This document shows, one piece after another, positions 6,553-14,948 of a stretch of 64,000 nt of DNA. Origin of the DNA: WHSW01 sp963821345 (lineage in GTDB: Bacteria; Actinomycetota; Thermoleophilia; Solirubrobacterales; 70-9). Numbering within the stretch: the first letter of the stretch is position 1; the number at the start of each line of letters is the position of its first letter. Position numbers and translations under genes: made by a program. Location: the NCBI GenBank assembly GCA_963821345.1, contig CAWGDM010000012.1, positions 62,001-126,000 on the forward strand, written 5' to 3'. The notes beneath the pieces are model-generated. The model was given only the letters and a program-made list of their open reading frames with translations. It ran no database searches and had not been told where the DNA came from.

Positions 6553-8705
6553 GCCGCGATGCCCTCGACCCGCTCGTCCCCGAACCGCCGCCGGGCGGCG
6601 TCGAGCAGCGGCCCGAGCTCGGGGGCGTCGAGGCTGCCGTGGCGCTCGAGCAGCGCCATCACCTCGGCGCGCGCGGCGGCGAGCAGCTCCGCGTCGTCGG
6701 GCAGCTCGGCGACCCGGTAGCGCGGCAGGCCGTGCTGGAGCGTGCCGAGGATCTCCCCCTCGCCGCGCAGCGCCAGGTCGACCTCGGCGAGCGCGAAGCC
6801 GTCGTTCGAGGTCTCGATCGCCTCCATCCGCCGCTTCGCGAACCCGCCCTCGACGTCCGCGAACAGGATGCACTGGCTCGCGTGCTCGCCTCGTCCGACC
6901 CGGCCGCGCAGCTGGTGCAGCTGCGAGAGCCCGAATCGCTCGGCACCCTCGATCAGCATCACGGTCGCGTTCGCGACGTCGATCCCGACCTCGATCACGG
7001 TCGTCGCCACGAGCACGTCGGTGCGCCCGGCCGCGAAGGCCTCCATCGCCTCGGCCTTCTCGGGCGACGACATCTGCCCGTGCAGCAGCCCGACGCGGAA
7101 GTCGCGCAGCTCCCCGGAGCGCAGCCGCTCGGCCTCGGCCGCCGCGGCCTTCGCCCGCAGCTTCTCGGAGTCGGAGACCAGCGGGCAGACGACGTACGCC
7201 TGGCGTCCCTCGCGCAGCCGCTCGCGGATGAACTCGTAGGCGCCGGCGCGCTTCTCCTCGCCGACGACCCAGGTCTTGACCGGCCGCCTGCCGGCGGGCA
7301 GCTCGCGGATCGTGGTCGCGTCGAGGTCGCCGTAGGCGGTCAGCGAGAGCGTCCGCGGAATCGGGGTCGCGGTCATGTGCAGGACGTGCGGCGCCGCCCC
7401 GCCGGGACCCTTGGCGTCGAGGGCGGCGCGCTGGCGAACGCCGAAGCGGTGCTGCTCGTCGACGATGCAGACCGCGAGCGCGGCGAACTCGACGTCGGGC
7501 TCGATCAGCGCGTGGGTGCCGACGATCAGCCCGAGCTCACCGCTCGCGAGCCGGTTCAGCGTCTCGCGCCGCCGCGCCGCCGGGGTCGCCCCGGTGAGCA
7601 GCGCGAATGGGATCGAGGTGTCCCGCACCCCGCCGAGCAGCTTGTCGAGGGTCGCCGCATGCTGCTCGGCGAGCGTCTCGGTCGGCGCCATCAACGCCGC
7701 CTGGCGCCCCGACTCGAGCGCTCGCAACATCGCGTACAGGGCGACGACAGTCTTGCCGCTGCCCACATCGCCCATCAGCAGCCGCTGCATCGGCCGCCCG
7801 GCGACGAGGTCGGCGTCGATCTCATCGAGGGCGTTCAGCTGGCCCGCGGTCGGCTCGAACGGCAGTGAGTCGAGCCAGCTCGCAACCAGCTCGCCCGGTG
7901 CTTCGAAGGCGATCCCCGGACGCGAATCGCGGCGCTCTCCCCGGCGCATCGCCAGCGCCGCCTGGTGCAGGCAGAGCTCCTCGAACGCGAGCCGATCGCG
8001 GGCCGCGCTCGCCTGCTCGGCGGTTGCGGGGAAGTGCGCGCAGCGCAGCGCGTCGGCCTCGGCTCCGAACCCGCGGCGGACGCGAAGCTCTGCGGGCAGC
8101 GACTCGATCGCGTCGCCGGCGCGGCCAACCGCCTCCCAGATCCACTCGCGCAGGCGCTTGCGATTGATCTGGGCGGTGGCGCCGTGCTCGGGAACGATCC
8201 CGAGGGTGTGCAGGCCGGCGCTGCTGCCCTCGAACTCGTGGGCAGCCACCTTGAACCCAGAGCGCCCGAGCTTGCCGTTCAACAGCAGCCTGGTCCCGGG
8301 CCGCAGCCGCTCCGCCAGATAGGCCTGGTTGAACCAGACCGCCTTCATCGGCCCGCTCTCGTCGGCGACCGAAGCCTCGACCAGCCGCAGGTTGCGCCGC
8401 CGCGTCGGCCGCACCCGCGCCGATCGCACCGTGACGCGCACGGTCGCCTGCTCCTCCAGGGCGAGGTCCGCGACCTGGCGGACGTCGGAGTGGTCGGTGT
8501 GGGCCCGGGGGACGTGCCACAGCAGGTCGCCGACGGTCTCGATCCCGATCGCCGCCGCTGCCTCGGTCAGCTTCGGCCCCGCCCCCTTCAGCGAGGAGAT
8601 CGGCGCGTCGAGTCGGCTCGGGCGCGGCAGGGTGCGCAGCTTCGCGGCTCGCAGCGAGCTTCGATCCTGCTCCGAGCCGGAGCCGATGGCGCGCGGGATA
8701 TCCAC
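6549..8705 (-). CDS. recG: ATP-dependent DNA helicase RecG
   Basis: About 718 residues if it begins at the GTG at 8705; the open frame extends to an ATG at 8816, but that would overlap the start of the divergent RidA gene by 83 bases. A start further downstream near LRTLPRPSRL is also possible. Conserved parts in order: the wedge/OB domain (SLKGAGPKL, DLLWHVPR), Walker A GDVGSGKT, DEQHRFGVRQR (motif II), MTATPIPRTL (motif III), and GRVGRGEH (motif VI). Remodels stalled forks and branched recombination intermediates. In E. coli RecG is 693 residues. Coupled to rsmD by the TTGA overlap. Confidence 0.94.
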   Translation of the reverse strand: MDIPRAIGSGSEQDRSSLRAAKLRTLPRPSRLDAPISSLKGAGPKLTEAAAAIGIETVGDLLWHVPRAHTDHSDVRQVADLALEEQATVRVTVRSARVRPTRRRNLRLVEASVADESGPMKAVWFNQAYLAERLRPGTRLLLNGKLGRSGFKVAAHEFEGSSAGLHTLGIVPEHGATAQINRKRLREWIWEAVGRAGDAIESLPAELRVRRGFGAEADALRCAHFPATAEQASAARDRLAFEELCLHQAALAMRRGERRDSRPGIAFEAPGELVASWLDSLPFEPTAGQLNALDEIDADLVAGRPMQRLLMGDVGSGKTVVALYAMLRALESGRQAALMAPTETLAEQHAATLDKLLGGVRDTSIPFALLTGATPAARRRETLNRLASGELGLIVGTHALIEPDVEFAALAVCIVDEQHRFGVRQRAALDAKGPGGAAPHVLHMTATPIPRTLSLTAYGDLDATTIRELPAGRRPVKTWVVGEEKRAGAYEFIRERLREGRQAYVVCPLVSDSEKLRAKAAAAEAERLRSGELRDFRVGLLHGQMSSPEKAEAMEAFAAGRTDVLVATTVIEVGIDVANATVMLIEGAERFGLSQLHQLRGRVGRGEHASQCILFADVEGGFAKRRMEAIETSNDGFALAEVDLALRGEGEILGTLQHGLPRYRVAELPDDAELLAAARAEVMALLERHGSLDAPELGPLLDAARRRFGDERVEGIAA

Positions 8706-8733
8706 TTCGTGCGGAGAGTAGATTCCGTGCCCG

Positions 8734-9210
8734 ATGGGACGGATCGACGATCGGCTTGCGGAGCTGGGACTGGAGCTGCCGAGCCCGTTCGCGCCGCCGC
8801 CGGGGGTTGAGTTCAAGTTCGACCTCGTCCACCTCAGCGGCTCGCACGCCTACGTATCGGGCCACCTGCCGATGGACGGTCCCGAGGTCCTGGTCACCGG
8901 CCGGGTCGGCGGCGAGCTCACGCTCGAGCAGGGTCAGGAGGCGGCGCGGCTGACGACGCTCTCGATCCTCGCCTCGCTGCACGCCGAGCTCGGCGACCTC
9001 GACCGGGTCACCGGCTGGGTCAAGGCGCTCGGCCTGGTCCAGTGCGCGCCGGGCTTCGACAAGCCGCCGGCGGTGATCAACGGCTTCACCGACCTGGTGC
9101 TCGAGCTCTGGGGCGACCCGGCCGGCCGCCACGCGCGCTCGGCGATCGGCGCCGAGACGCTGCCATTCGACGTGCCGGTCGAGATCGAGGCGATCGTCGA
9201 GGTCTCGTAG
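8734..9210 (+). CDS. RidA (YjgF/YER057c) family protein
   Basis: 158 residues. It fits the longer RidA subgroup, with FDLVHLSGSHAYVSGHLPM near residues 29-47 and a C-terminal VEIEAIVEV strand. Family members deaminate reactive 2-aminoacrylate or other enamines/imines as trimers. The canonical RidA arginine lies in the C-terminal region 'PFDVPVEIEA'; I do not see the usual 'R' of archetypal RidA (…ARxxVxV), so enamine deaminase activity is uncertain. Divergent from recG, with about 28 bases between the chosen starts. Confidence 0.8.
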   Translation: MGRIDDRLAELGLELPSPFAPPPGVEFKFDLVHLSGSHAYVSGHLPMDGPEVLVTGRVGGELTLEQGQEAARLTTLSILASLHAELGDLDRVTGWVKALGLVQCAPGFDKPPAVINGFTDLVLELWGDPAGRHARSAIGAETLPFDVPVEIEAIVEVS

Positions 9211-10012
9211 CGCTCAGACCGTGGCCGTGGCGCGGGGCCTGGTTGCGGTGGCGGGCGAACATCTCGCCGATCCAGGCGTAGGCGGGGCGCTCGCGCAGGG
9301 GATCGACGAACGCCTCGAACGAGGCCGGCATCGAGGTCAGGATCTGCGGTCCCTCGGGTGGTTGGGCGATCGGGTAGAAGAGCGATGCCGCGGTCAGGTC
9401 GGCGACCGTGAACGAGTCGCCGACCAGGTATCCGCTGCCGTTCGCGTCGAGCTCGGCGTCGAGCCGGTCGAAGGCGGCCAGCACCGCCGTCCGGGCGGCC
9501 GCGGCGCGGTCGTCGCCGGCCACCCGGAAGCGCAGCTTCACGTACGCCTCGCCGTAGAGCGTCAGCGCCCGGCGGAGGAAGGCGACATCGCGCAGCGACG
9601 GCGGCAGCACGGCCGCGGCGACCGGGTCCATCCCCGGCCCGTCGTCGGAGGTGGTCAGCTCGTGCCAGGCCAGCAGCCTCAGCTGCGGGCCGAGCTGCTC
9701 GTCGAAGTAGTCCTCGAGCTCCAGCGCCCGGACGCGCTCGGCCGGGTCCTCCGGATACAGCGGCGGCTCGGGATACCGCTGCTCGAGGGCGGCGATGATC
9801 GCGGTCGAGTCGCCGATCCCGCGGCCGTCCAGCTGCAGCACCGGAAAGGTCATCGAGCGGGTGCTGCGGGTGACCGCCATCGCGATCGGGATGTGCAGGC
9901 CGGGCGGCGGCGCGCGGCGCTCGTGCTCCACGCCCTTGTAGGCGAGCGCCCAGCGGGCCTTCTCGTTGTAGTGCGAGACCGGGATGTGCCAGAGGACCGG
10001 CTTGTCGTTCAC
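9086..10012 (-). CDS. glutathione S-transferase family protein, probable 3' frameshift
   Basis: The open frame is 308 residues. The thioredoxin-like N-domain (KPVLWHIPVSHYNEKARWAL, then TFPVLQLDGRGIGDSTAII with the conserved 'DS' glutathione contact) and the all-helical C-domain (FTVADLTAASLFYPIA) are clear up to about residue 262. The rest is an Arg/Ser-rich tail that is antisense to RidA and has no GST character. Dropping one base in the CCCC/GC run near 9220-9235 would bring in a TGA at 9214-9216, ending the gene 3 bases from the RidA stop. So the true end is probably 9214. The start overlaps the upstream gene by 4 bases. Confidence 0.83.
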   Translation of the reverse strand: MNDKPVLWHIPVSHYNEKARWALAYKGVEHERRAPPPGLHIPIAMAVTRSTRSMTFPVLQLDGRGIGDSTAIIAALEQRYPEPPLYPEDPAERVRALELEDYFDEQLGPQLRLLAWHELTTSDDGPGMDPVAAAVLPPSLRDVAFLRRALTLYGEAYVKLRFRVAGDDRAAAARTAVLAAFDRLDAELDANGSGYLVGDSFTVADLTAASLFYPIAQPPEGPQILTSMPASFEAFVDPLRERPAYAWIGEMFARHRNQAPRHGHGLSATRPRRSPRSRPARRMAASRRRSPSARGGRPGRPRARAPGR

Positions 10013-10731
10013 TTCAGTTCGACCTCGACCTCGGAGAGTGCCAGAGAGACGAGGGTCGGGAACGCCAGCGGGCGGTTCGCGGGGCCCCGCGGGCGCACCC
10101 AGCGCCGGGTCGGGATCAGCAGCCCGTCGACCTCGATGTGGTCGGCGCAGATGTGCGCGACCCGGGCCCAGCCGCCGACGACCTCGGCGGTGTAGTCATG
10201 GCGGCGCAGCCGCAGCTCGTCGTCGTAGTAGAACAGCTGGCGCTCGCAGTGGGTGTCGAGCCCCGGCGGAAAGCGGGCCTCGAGGCGGCGCCAGCCGCCC
10301 CACGGCTCGATCTCGGCGACCGCGATGTCCTCGCGGGTCAGCAGGTAGGGCGCGTTGAGGTAGTTCCACCACGCGTAGCCGGCGAAGTAGGCGGCGTCGA
10401 GCTCGTCCCAGCGCAGGTTGCGGCGCAGACCGCTGCGGCCGAAGAAGAGCTCGCGCGGGCGCTCGCGCTGGGCCCGGACCTCGCCCGCCGCGGACTCGAT
10501 CCGGACCGCGCCGTGGTCGAAGACGCCGTATTCGCCCGTGTCGCCGAACGGGCCGGCGCGGGCGACCGGGTCGCCGATCGTCACCTCCAGCTGTCCGTCG
10601 CTGAGCTGGCCGCCCGGGACCCTGGTCGCAAGCAGGAGGCCGCCGGCGTGAACGCGGCCGCGGATCGAACGCACCGCCCGCCACCGCTCGAGCCCGCCGT
10701 GGGCCGCAAGCACCTCCTCGAGCAGAGTCAT
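10009..10731 (-). CDS. conserved hypothetical protein, beta-rich
   Basis: 240 residues, not assigned. It starts MTLLEEVLAAHGGLERWRAV, a beginning shared with beta-rich periplasmic-like or lipoprotein-sorting-like proteins, but no signal peptide is present. Alternating strands with many Arg, Trp and Tyr follow (AAYFAGYAWWNYLNAPYLLT, LFYYDDELRLRRHDYTAE). The frequent 'LRRHDYTAEVVGGWARVAHICADH' type segment resembles a family of unknown function found beside GST or oxidoreductase genes. It overlaps the GST gene by 4 bases, so the two are coupled. Confidence 0.72.
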   Translation of the reverse strand: MTLLEEVLAAHGGLERWRAVRSIRGRVHAGGLLLATRVPGGQLSDGQLEVTIGDPVARAGPFGDTGEYGVFDHGAVRIESAAGEVRAQRERPRELFFGRSGLRRNLRWDELDAAYFAGYAWWNYLNAPYLLTREDIAVAEIEPWGGWRRLEARFPPGLDTHCERQLFYYDDELRLRRHDYTAEVVGGWARVAHICADHIEVDGLLIPTRRWVRPRGPANRPLAFPTLVSLALSEVEVELK

Positions 10732-10741
10732 GTCCGGCGCC

Positions 10742-12376
10742 CTACTGCGCCGCGATCAGCCAGGAGTAGTTCGGGGTGCCGCCGCGCTGCAGCTCGAGCT
10801 CGGTCTCGTCGCCGAGCTCGAGCTCGATCTCGCCGAGCGCCAGCGGCGCCTCGGCGCCCTCGATCACGGTCACGATCTCGGCCCCGTCGGCGAGTGCGGC
10901 CACCGTCTCGATCAGGGTCGAGCCGGCGCCGCCCCAGGCGACCAGCTCGCCGTTGGCGAAGCCGACCGAGTCGCCACGGCGGAAGCGCCCCTCGGCATCG
11001 TCGCGGGCCGCCGGGGCCACCGCCCCGACCCGCACCGCGGCCAGCCCCGTGCGGAGGCGCTCGGCGTTGGCGGCGGCCTGGTCGGCGGGGTCGAACTCGA
11101 CCATCGCCGCCAGCGCGGCCTGCTGGTCGGTGGAGTTGACGACGACCACCGTGCGGCCGTTGGCGCTCGCCAGCCGCGCCGCCTCCTCGGCCGCCATCAG
11201 CACGTTGGCCGAGTTGGGCAGGACGACGACCTCGTCGGCCGTGCAGGTGTCGATCGCGGCGAGGATGTCCTTGGTCGGCGGGTTGAGGGTCGGCCCGCCG
11301 TCGACCACCACGGCTCCGAGGCCCTCGAACAGGCTCCGCATCCCCTCGCCGCTGGCGACCGCGACCGCCGCGGACTGGCCGTCGGTGAGCTTCGCCCGCT
11401 GGTCGGCAACCTGTACGTGCATGTCGGCGATGTCCTCGCGGCTGACTGCGCCGGCGCCGGCGAACAGCGCCTTGGCCGCGTCGGGGTCGTCGGTGTGGAC
11501 GTGGACCTTGATCGTCGCCTGGTCGCCGACCACCAGGACCGAGTCGCCGAGCGCCTCGAGGCCGCCGACGAACGAGTCGCCGTCGAGCGCTTCGCCGGTG
11601 ACGATGAAGTTGGTGCAGTAGCGAAACGCCGAGTCGGCGTGGTGGACCTGGTCGAGCCGGGCGGCGGCGTAATGGGGGATCTCGGGGAGCTGGACCTGCT
11701 CGCCGGCGAGCCCGGCGACCATCCCGCGGATGATCACCACCAGGCCGAGGGCGCCGGCGTCGACGACGCCCGCCTCGGCCAGCACATCGAGTTGCTCGGG
11801 GGTGTGGCGGACCGCCTCCTCGCCGGCGAACAGCGCCGTCGCCAGCATCTCGGCGAGCAGCGCGTTCTGCTCGTCCTCGCTGGCGTCGGAGTCGAGCCGC
11901 TCGCGCAGCCATTGGCCGCGGCGCTCCGCCACCGCCTCGGCCATCGCCCGGATCACGGTCAGCATCGTCCCCTCGGCGGGCTCGCGCACCGACTCGTAGG
12001 CGGCCTCCGACGCGGTGGTCAGCGCCGCCTCGATCAGCTCCGGGTCGATCAGCCGCCCGGGCGGAGTCGCCACCTTCTCGGCGGCGCCGCGGACGATCTG
12101 GCTGAGGATGACGCCGGAGTTGCCGCGGGCGCCCATCAGCGCCGCGCGAGCCACCTCACGAACGATCTCGGGACGCCGGGGGTCGCCGTCGCCGGTGCGC
12201 TCGAGCTGGTCGAGCTCGTCGAGCACGTGGCGCATGGTGAGCGCCATGTTGTCGCCGGTGTCGCCGTCGGCGACCGGGAACACGTTCAGGTCGTTGATCT
12301 CCTCGCGCCTCGCCTCGAGGTGGGCGAGCGCGACCCCCACCACCTGGCGGAATCGGACGATTGATGAGTCCGGCAC
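10742..12376 (-). CDS. fakA: fatty acid kinase subunit FakA (DAK2-domain protein, YloV family)
   Basis: 544 residues from a GTG start. The N-terminal DAK2 domain has NVFPVADGDTGDNMALTM (residues about 30-47), which binds ATP-Mg, and ALMGARGNSGVILSQIVRG. The C-terminal DegV/FakB-like half includes PNSANVLMAAEEAARL. FakA phosphorylates fatty acids bound to a FakB partner for use in phospholipid synthesis; no fakB is in the window. Lying between rpmB and recG is the usual place in Gram-positive bacteria. Only 27 bases separate it from rpmB. Confidence 0.93.
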   Translation of the reverse strand: MPDSSIVRFRQVVGVALAHLEARREEINDLNVFPVADGDTGDNMALTMRHVLDELDQLERTGDGDPRRPEIVREVARAALMGARGNSGVILSQIVRGAAEKVATPPGRLIDPELIEAALTTASEAAYESVREPAEGTMLTVIRAMAEAVAERRGQWLRERLDSDASEDEQNALLAEMLATALFAGEEAVRHTPEQLDVLAEAGVVDAGALGLVVIIRGMVAGLAGEQVQLPEIPHYAAARLDQVHHADSAFRYCTNFIVTGEALDGDSFVGGLEALGDSVLVVGDQATIKVHVHTDDPDAAKALFAGAGAVSREDIADMHVQVADQRAKLTDGQSAAVAVASGEGMRSLFEGLGAVVVDGGPTLNPPTKDILAAIDTCTADEVVVLPNSANVLMAAEEAARLASANGRTVVVVNSTDQQAALAAMVEFDPADQAAANAERLRTGLAAVRVGAVAPAARDDAEGRFRRGDSVGFANGELVAWGGAGSTLIETVAALADGAEIVTVIEGAEAPLALGEIELELGDETELELQRGGTPNYSWLIAAQ

Positions 12377-12403
12377 GGCGCGGGAGCCTACTCCCGCGAT
12401 TGC

Positions 12404-12595
12404 CTAAGCGTGCTTTTGGACCCGCTCGGCCTTCAGGCAGCGGGTGCAGACGTAGACGCGCCGGGGCCGGCCGTCGTCGTCGATCCGGACCTTCTGCAGG
12501 TTCGGATTGAAGCGCCGCCGCGTGGCGACCATCGAGTGGCTGCGCGAGTTCCCGAACGCGGGACCCTTGCCACAGCTGAAGCAGACCTTGGCCAT
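12404..12595 (-). CDS. rpmB: 50S ribosomal protein L28 (zinc-binding form)
   Basis: 63 residues beginning MAKVCFSCGKGPAFGNSRSH. Two CxxC pairs (Cys5/Cys8 and a second CTRC near residue 52) mark the C+ zinc-binding form of L28. NSRSHSMVATRRRFNPNLQ is the signature of the family. Normal length. It leads the rpmB-fakA-recG order. Confidence 0.96.
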   Translation of the reverse strand: MAKVCFSCGKGPAFGNSRSHSMVATRRRFNPNLQKVRIDDDGRPRRVYVCTRCLKAERVQKHA

Positions 12596-12616
12596 CGGAG
12601 GCGTGATGGTAGCGAT

Positions 12617-13084
12617 CTAGGCGCCCAGATCGGCGGCCAGCTCGGCGCTGCGCAGGACGGCGAGCGCGGCGTTGCGGCCCTGGTCGCGCTTGTCGCCGCC
12701 GGCCCGGGCGACGGCCTGCTCGCGGGTGTCGCAGGTGATCACCCCGAAGGAGCAGGGGACGCCCGTCCGCAGCTGGACATCCTGGATCCCGCGGGCCGAC
12801 TCGGCGCAGACGAACTGGTAGTGGTCGGTCTCGCCGCGGATCACGACCCCAAGGCAGGCGATCCCGGCGAACCGCCCCGACTCGGCGCAGACCTTGGCCG
12901 CGAACGGCAGCTCGAAGGCGCCCGGGACCTCGAACGTGTGCACCGACGCCGCCCCGACGCCGCCCTCGACGAACGCCTCGGTCGCCGAGTTGACGAGGCG
13001 CTCGGCGAGGTCCTCGTAGAAGGTTGCGACGCAGATCGCGAACTCCCCGTCAGCCAAGCTCCCAGCCCTCGGCCTCGCGCTCAT
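12617..13084 (-). CDS. ribH: 6,7-dimethyl-8-ribityllumazine synthase
   Basis: 155 residues. Condenses 5-amino-6-ribitylamino-uracil with 3,4-dihydroxy-2-butanone 4-phosphate. Conserved parts are FEVPGAFELPFAAK, the GVVIRGETDHYQFV loop holding the catalytic His, and SFGVITCDTREQA with the phosphate-binding Arg/Thr. Its start at 13084 lies 34 bases inside the end of ribBA, so the two are translationally coupled. The order ribD-ribE-ribBA-ribH on the minus strand equals that of mycobacteria. Confidence 0.95.
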   Translation of the reverse strand: MSARPRAGSLADGEFAICVATFYEDLAERLVNSATEAFVEGGVGAASVHTFEVPGAFELPFAAKVCAESGRFAGIACLGVVIRGETDHYQFVCAESARGIQDVQLRTGVPCSFGVITCDTREQAVARAGGDKRDQGRNAALAVLRSAELAADLGA

Positions 13085-14340
13085 CGTGGATCAGCTCCTC
13101 GTCGAGCGGCAGGCCCTGGTGGTGGAGCACGTGGCCCATCTTGTCCCGCTTCGCGCGCAGGTACTCCTGGTTGTGCGGGTTGGGAACCGACTGGATCGGC
13201 ACCTGCTCGGAGACCGAGAGCCCGTAGCCCTCGAGCCCGTGGATCTTCTTCGGGTTGTTGGTCAGGATGCGGATGCTGGTCAGCCCGAGGTCGACCAGGA
13301 TCTGGGCGCCGATCCCGTAGTCGCGCAGATCCGCGGGCAGGCCGAGCTTCAGGTTGGCGTCGACGGTGTCGAGGCCCTCCTCCTGGAGCTTGTAGGCGCG
13401 CAGCTTGTTCAGCAGCCCGATCCCACGCCCCTCCTGGGAGAGGTAGAGCAGGACGCCCGAGCCCTGCTGCTCGATCATCGCCATCGCCGCCTCGAGCTGC
13501 TCGCCGCAATCGCAGCGCAGCGAGTGGAACACATCGCCGGTCAGGCACTCGGAGTGGACGCGGACGAGTACGTCGTCGGCGCCCGAGACGTTGCCCTTGA
13601 CCATCGCGACGTGGTGCTTGTCGTCGAGCAGCGCGCGGTAGCCGACCGCCGTGAACTCGCCGAACGCGGTCGGCAGCTTCGTCGCCACGACGCGCTCGAC
13701 CAGCTGCTCGGTACGCCGGCGGTAGGCGATCAGGTCGGCGACCGTGATCATCTTCAGCCCGTGGCGCTCGCAGTAGGGGACCAGGTCCGGCACCCGGGCC
13801 ATGGTCCCGTCGTCGTTCATGATCTCGCAGATCACGCCGGCCGGGTTGAGGCCGGCGAGCCGCGCCAGGTCGACCGCGGCCTCGGTCTGGCCGGCGCGCT
13901 CGAGCACCCCGCCGTCCTTGGCGCGCAGCGGGAACACGTGCCCGGGCTGGACCAGCGATTCGGGGGTCGAGCGGCCGTCGATCGCGACCTGGATCGTGTG
14001 CGCGCGGTCGGCCGCTGAGATCCCGGTGGTGACCCCCTCCCGCGCCTCGACCGAGACCGTGAAGGCGGTCTGCAGCGGGGCCTCGTTCTTGGCCGCCATC
14101 AGGTTGAGCGCCGAGCTCGTCGCAGCGCTCGCCGGTCAGGGTGAGGCAGATCAGCCCGCGCCCCTCCTTGGCCATGAAGTTGATCGCTTCCGGGGTCGCG
14201 AACTGGGCGGCCATCGTCAGGTCGCCCTCGTTCTCGCGGGTCTCGTCATCGCAGACGACGACCATCCGCCCGCGGCGGATGTCATCGATCGCCTCCTCGA
14301 TCGTCGCGAAGGCGCTTTCGGTTGCGGTCTGATCCGACAT
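13050..14340 (-). CDS. ribBA: bifunctional DHBP synthase / GTP cyclohydrolase II, one frameshift
   Basis: About 429 residues once one extra base is removed. The N-terminal RibB half (from ATG 14340) holds VVVCDDETRENEGDL and GRGLICLTLTGERCDELG. After that the frame changes: deleting one base in the GGCG at 14109-14112 joins it to LNLMAAKNEAPLQTAFTVSV and on. The C-terminal RibA half has the zinc site SECLTGDVFHSLRCDCGEQ and YLSQEGRGIGLLNKLRAY. It makes the two precursors of the lumazine synthase reaction, from GTP and ribulose 5-phosphate. Both halves keep every conserved stretch, so a sequence error is more likely than decay. Confidence 0.9.
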
Positions 14341-14344
14341 CAGC

Positions 14345-14941
14345 TCATTCCTCTCCCTGGAAGCCTAGAAGCCGCTCGACGTAACGGGCGACCACGTCGA
14401 GTTCGAGATTCACCCGGGTGCCGGGCGCGACGGCGCCGAGCGTCGTCCGCTCGAGCGTCTCGGGGATCAGCGAGACCTCGAACCAGTCCTCTGCCAGCGC
14501 CGCGACCGTGAGGCTGACGCCGGCGACGGTCACCGACCCGTGCTCGACGAGGTAGCGCTCGAGCCCGTCGGGGACGCGGACCCGCAGCCGGCGCGCGAAA
14601 CCGTCCTCGACCACCGAGACGACCTCGCCGACCCCGTCGACGTGCCCCTGCACGATGTGTCCCCCGAGCGGGTCGCCGGCCCGCAGCGCCGGCTCGAGGT
14701 TGACCGGCGAGCCGGCGGCGAGTCCCCCGAGCGTCGTCAGCGACAGCGTCTGGTTCATGACGTCGGCGTCGAAGCCGTCCGCCCGCACCGCGGTCGCGGT
14801 CAGGCAGGCGCCCTCGACGCTGATCGAGTCGCCCTCGGCGAGGCGGGCGGCGAAGCGGCAGGCGATCGCGATCCTGGTCCCGCCGTCGCCCTGATCGAGC
14901 GCGGTGACCGTCCCGACCTCCTGCACGATCCCGGTGAACAT
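14345..14941 (-). CDS. ribE: riboflavin synthase (alpha subunit)
   Basis: 198 residues. It starts with the family hallmark MFTGIVQEVGTV and has two lumazine-binding repeats (about 1-97 and 98-190). The second begins GGHIVQGHVDGVGEV. ISVEGACLTATAV and VTVAGVSLTV are the paired ligand-binding segments. Dismutates two 6,7-dimethyl-8-ribityllumazine molecules to riboflavin. It is 4 bases from the ribBA start and 7 bases from ribD. Confidence 0.96.
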   Translation of the reverse strand: MFTGIVQEVGTVTALDQGDGGTRIAIACRFAARLAEGDSISVEGACLTATAVRADGFDADVMNQTLSLTTLGGLAAGSPVNLEPALRAGDPLGGHIVQGHVDGVGEVVSVVEDGFARRLRVRVPDGLERYLVEHGSVTVAGVSLTVAALAEDWFEVSLIPETLERTTLGAVAPGTRVNLELDVVARYVERLLGFQGEE

Positions 14942-14948
14942 CAGCCGC

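Noticed and set aside
10730..12364. Long plus-strand open frame mirroring fakA
   Set aside because: It covers fakA codon for codon in the antisense frame; FakA has the DAK2 and C-terminal signatures and the usual neighbours.
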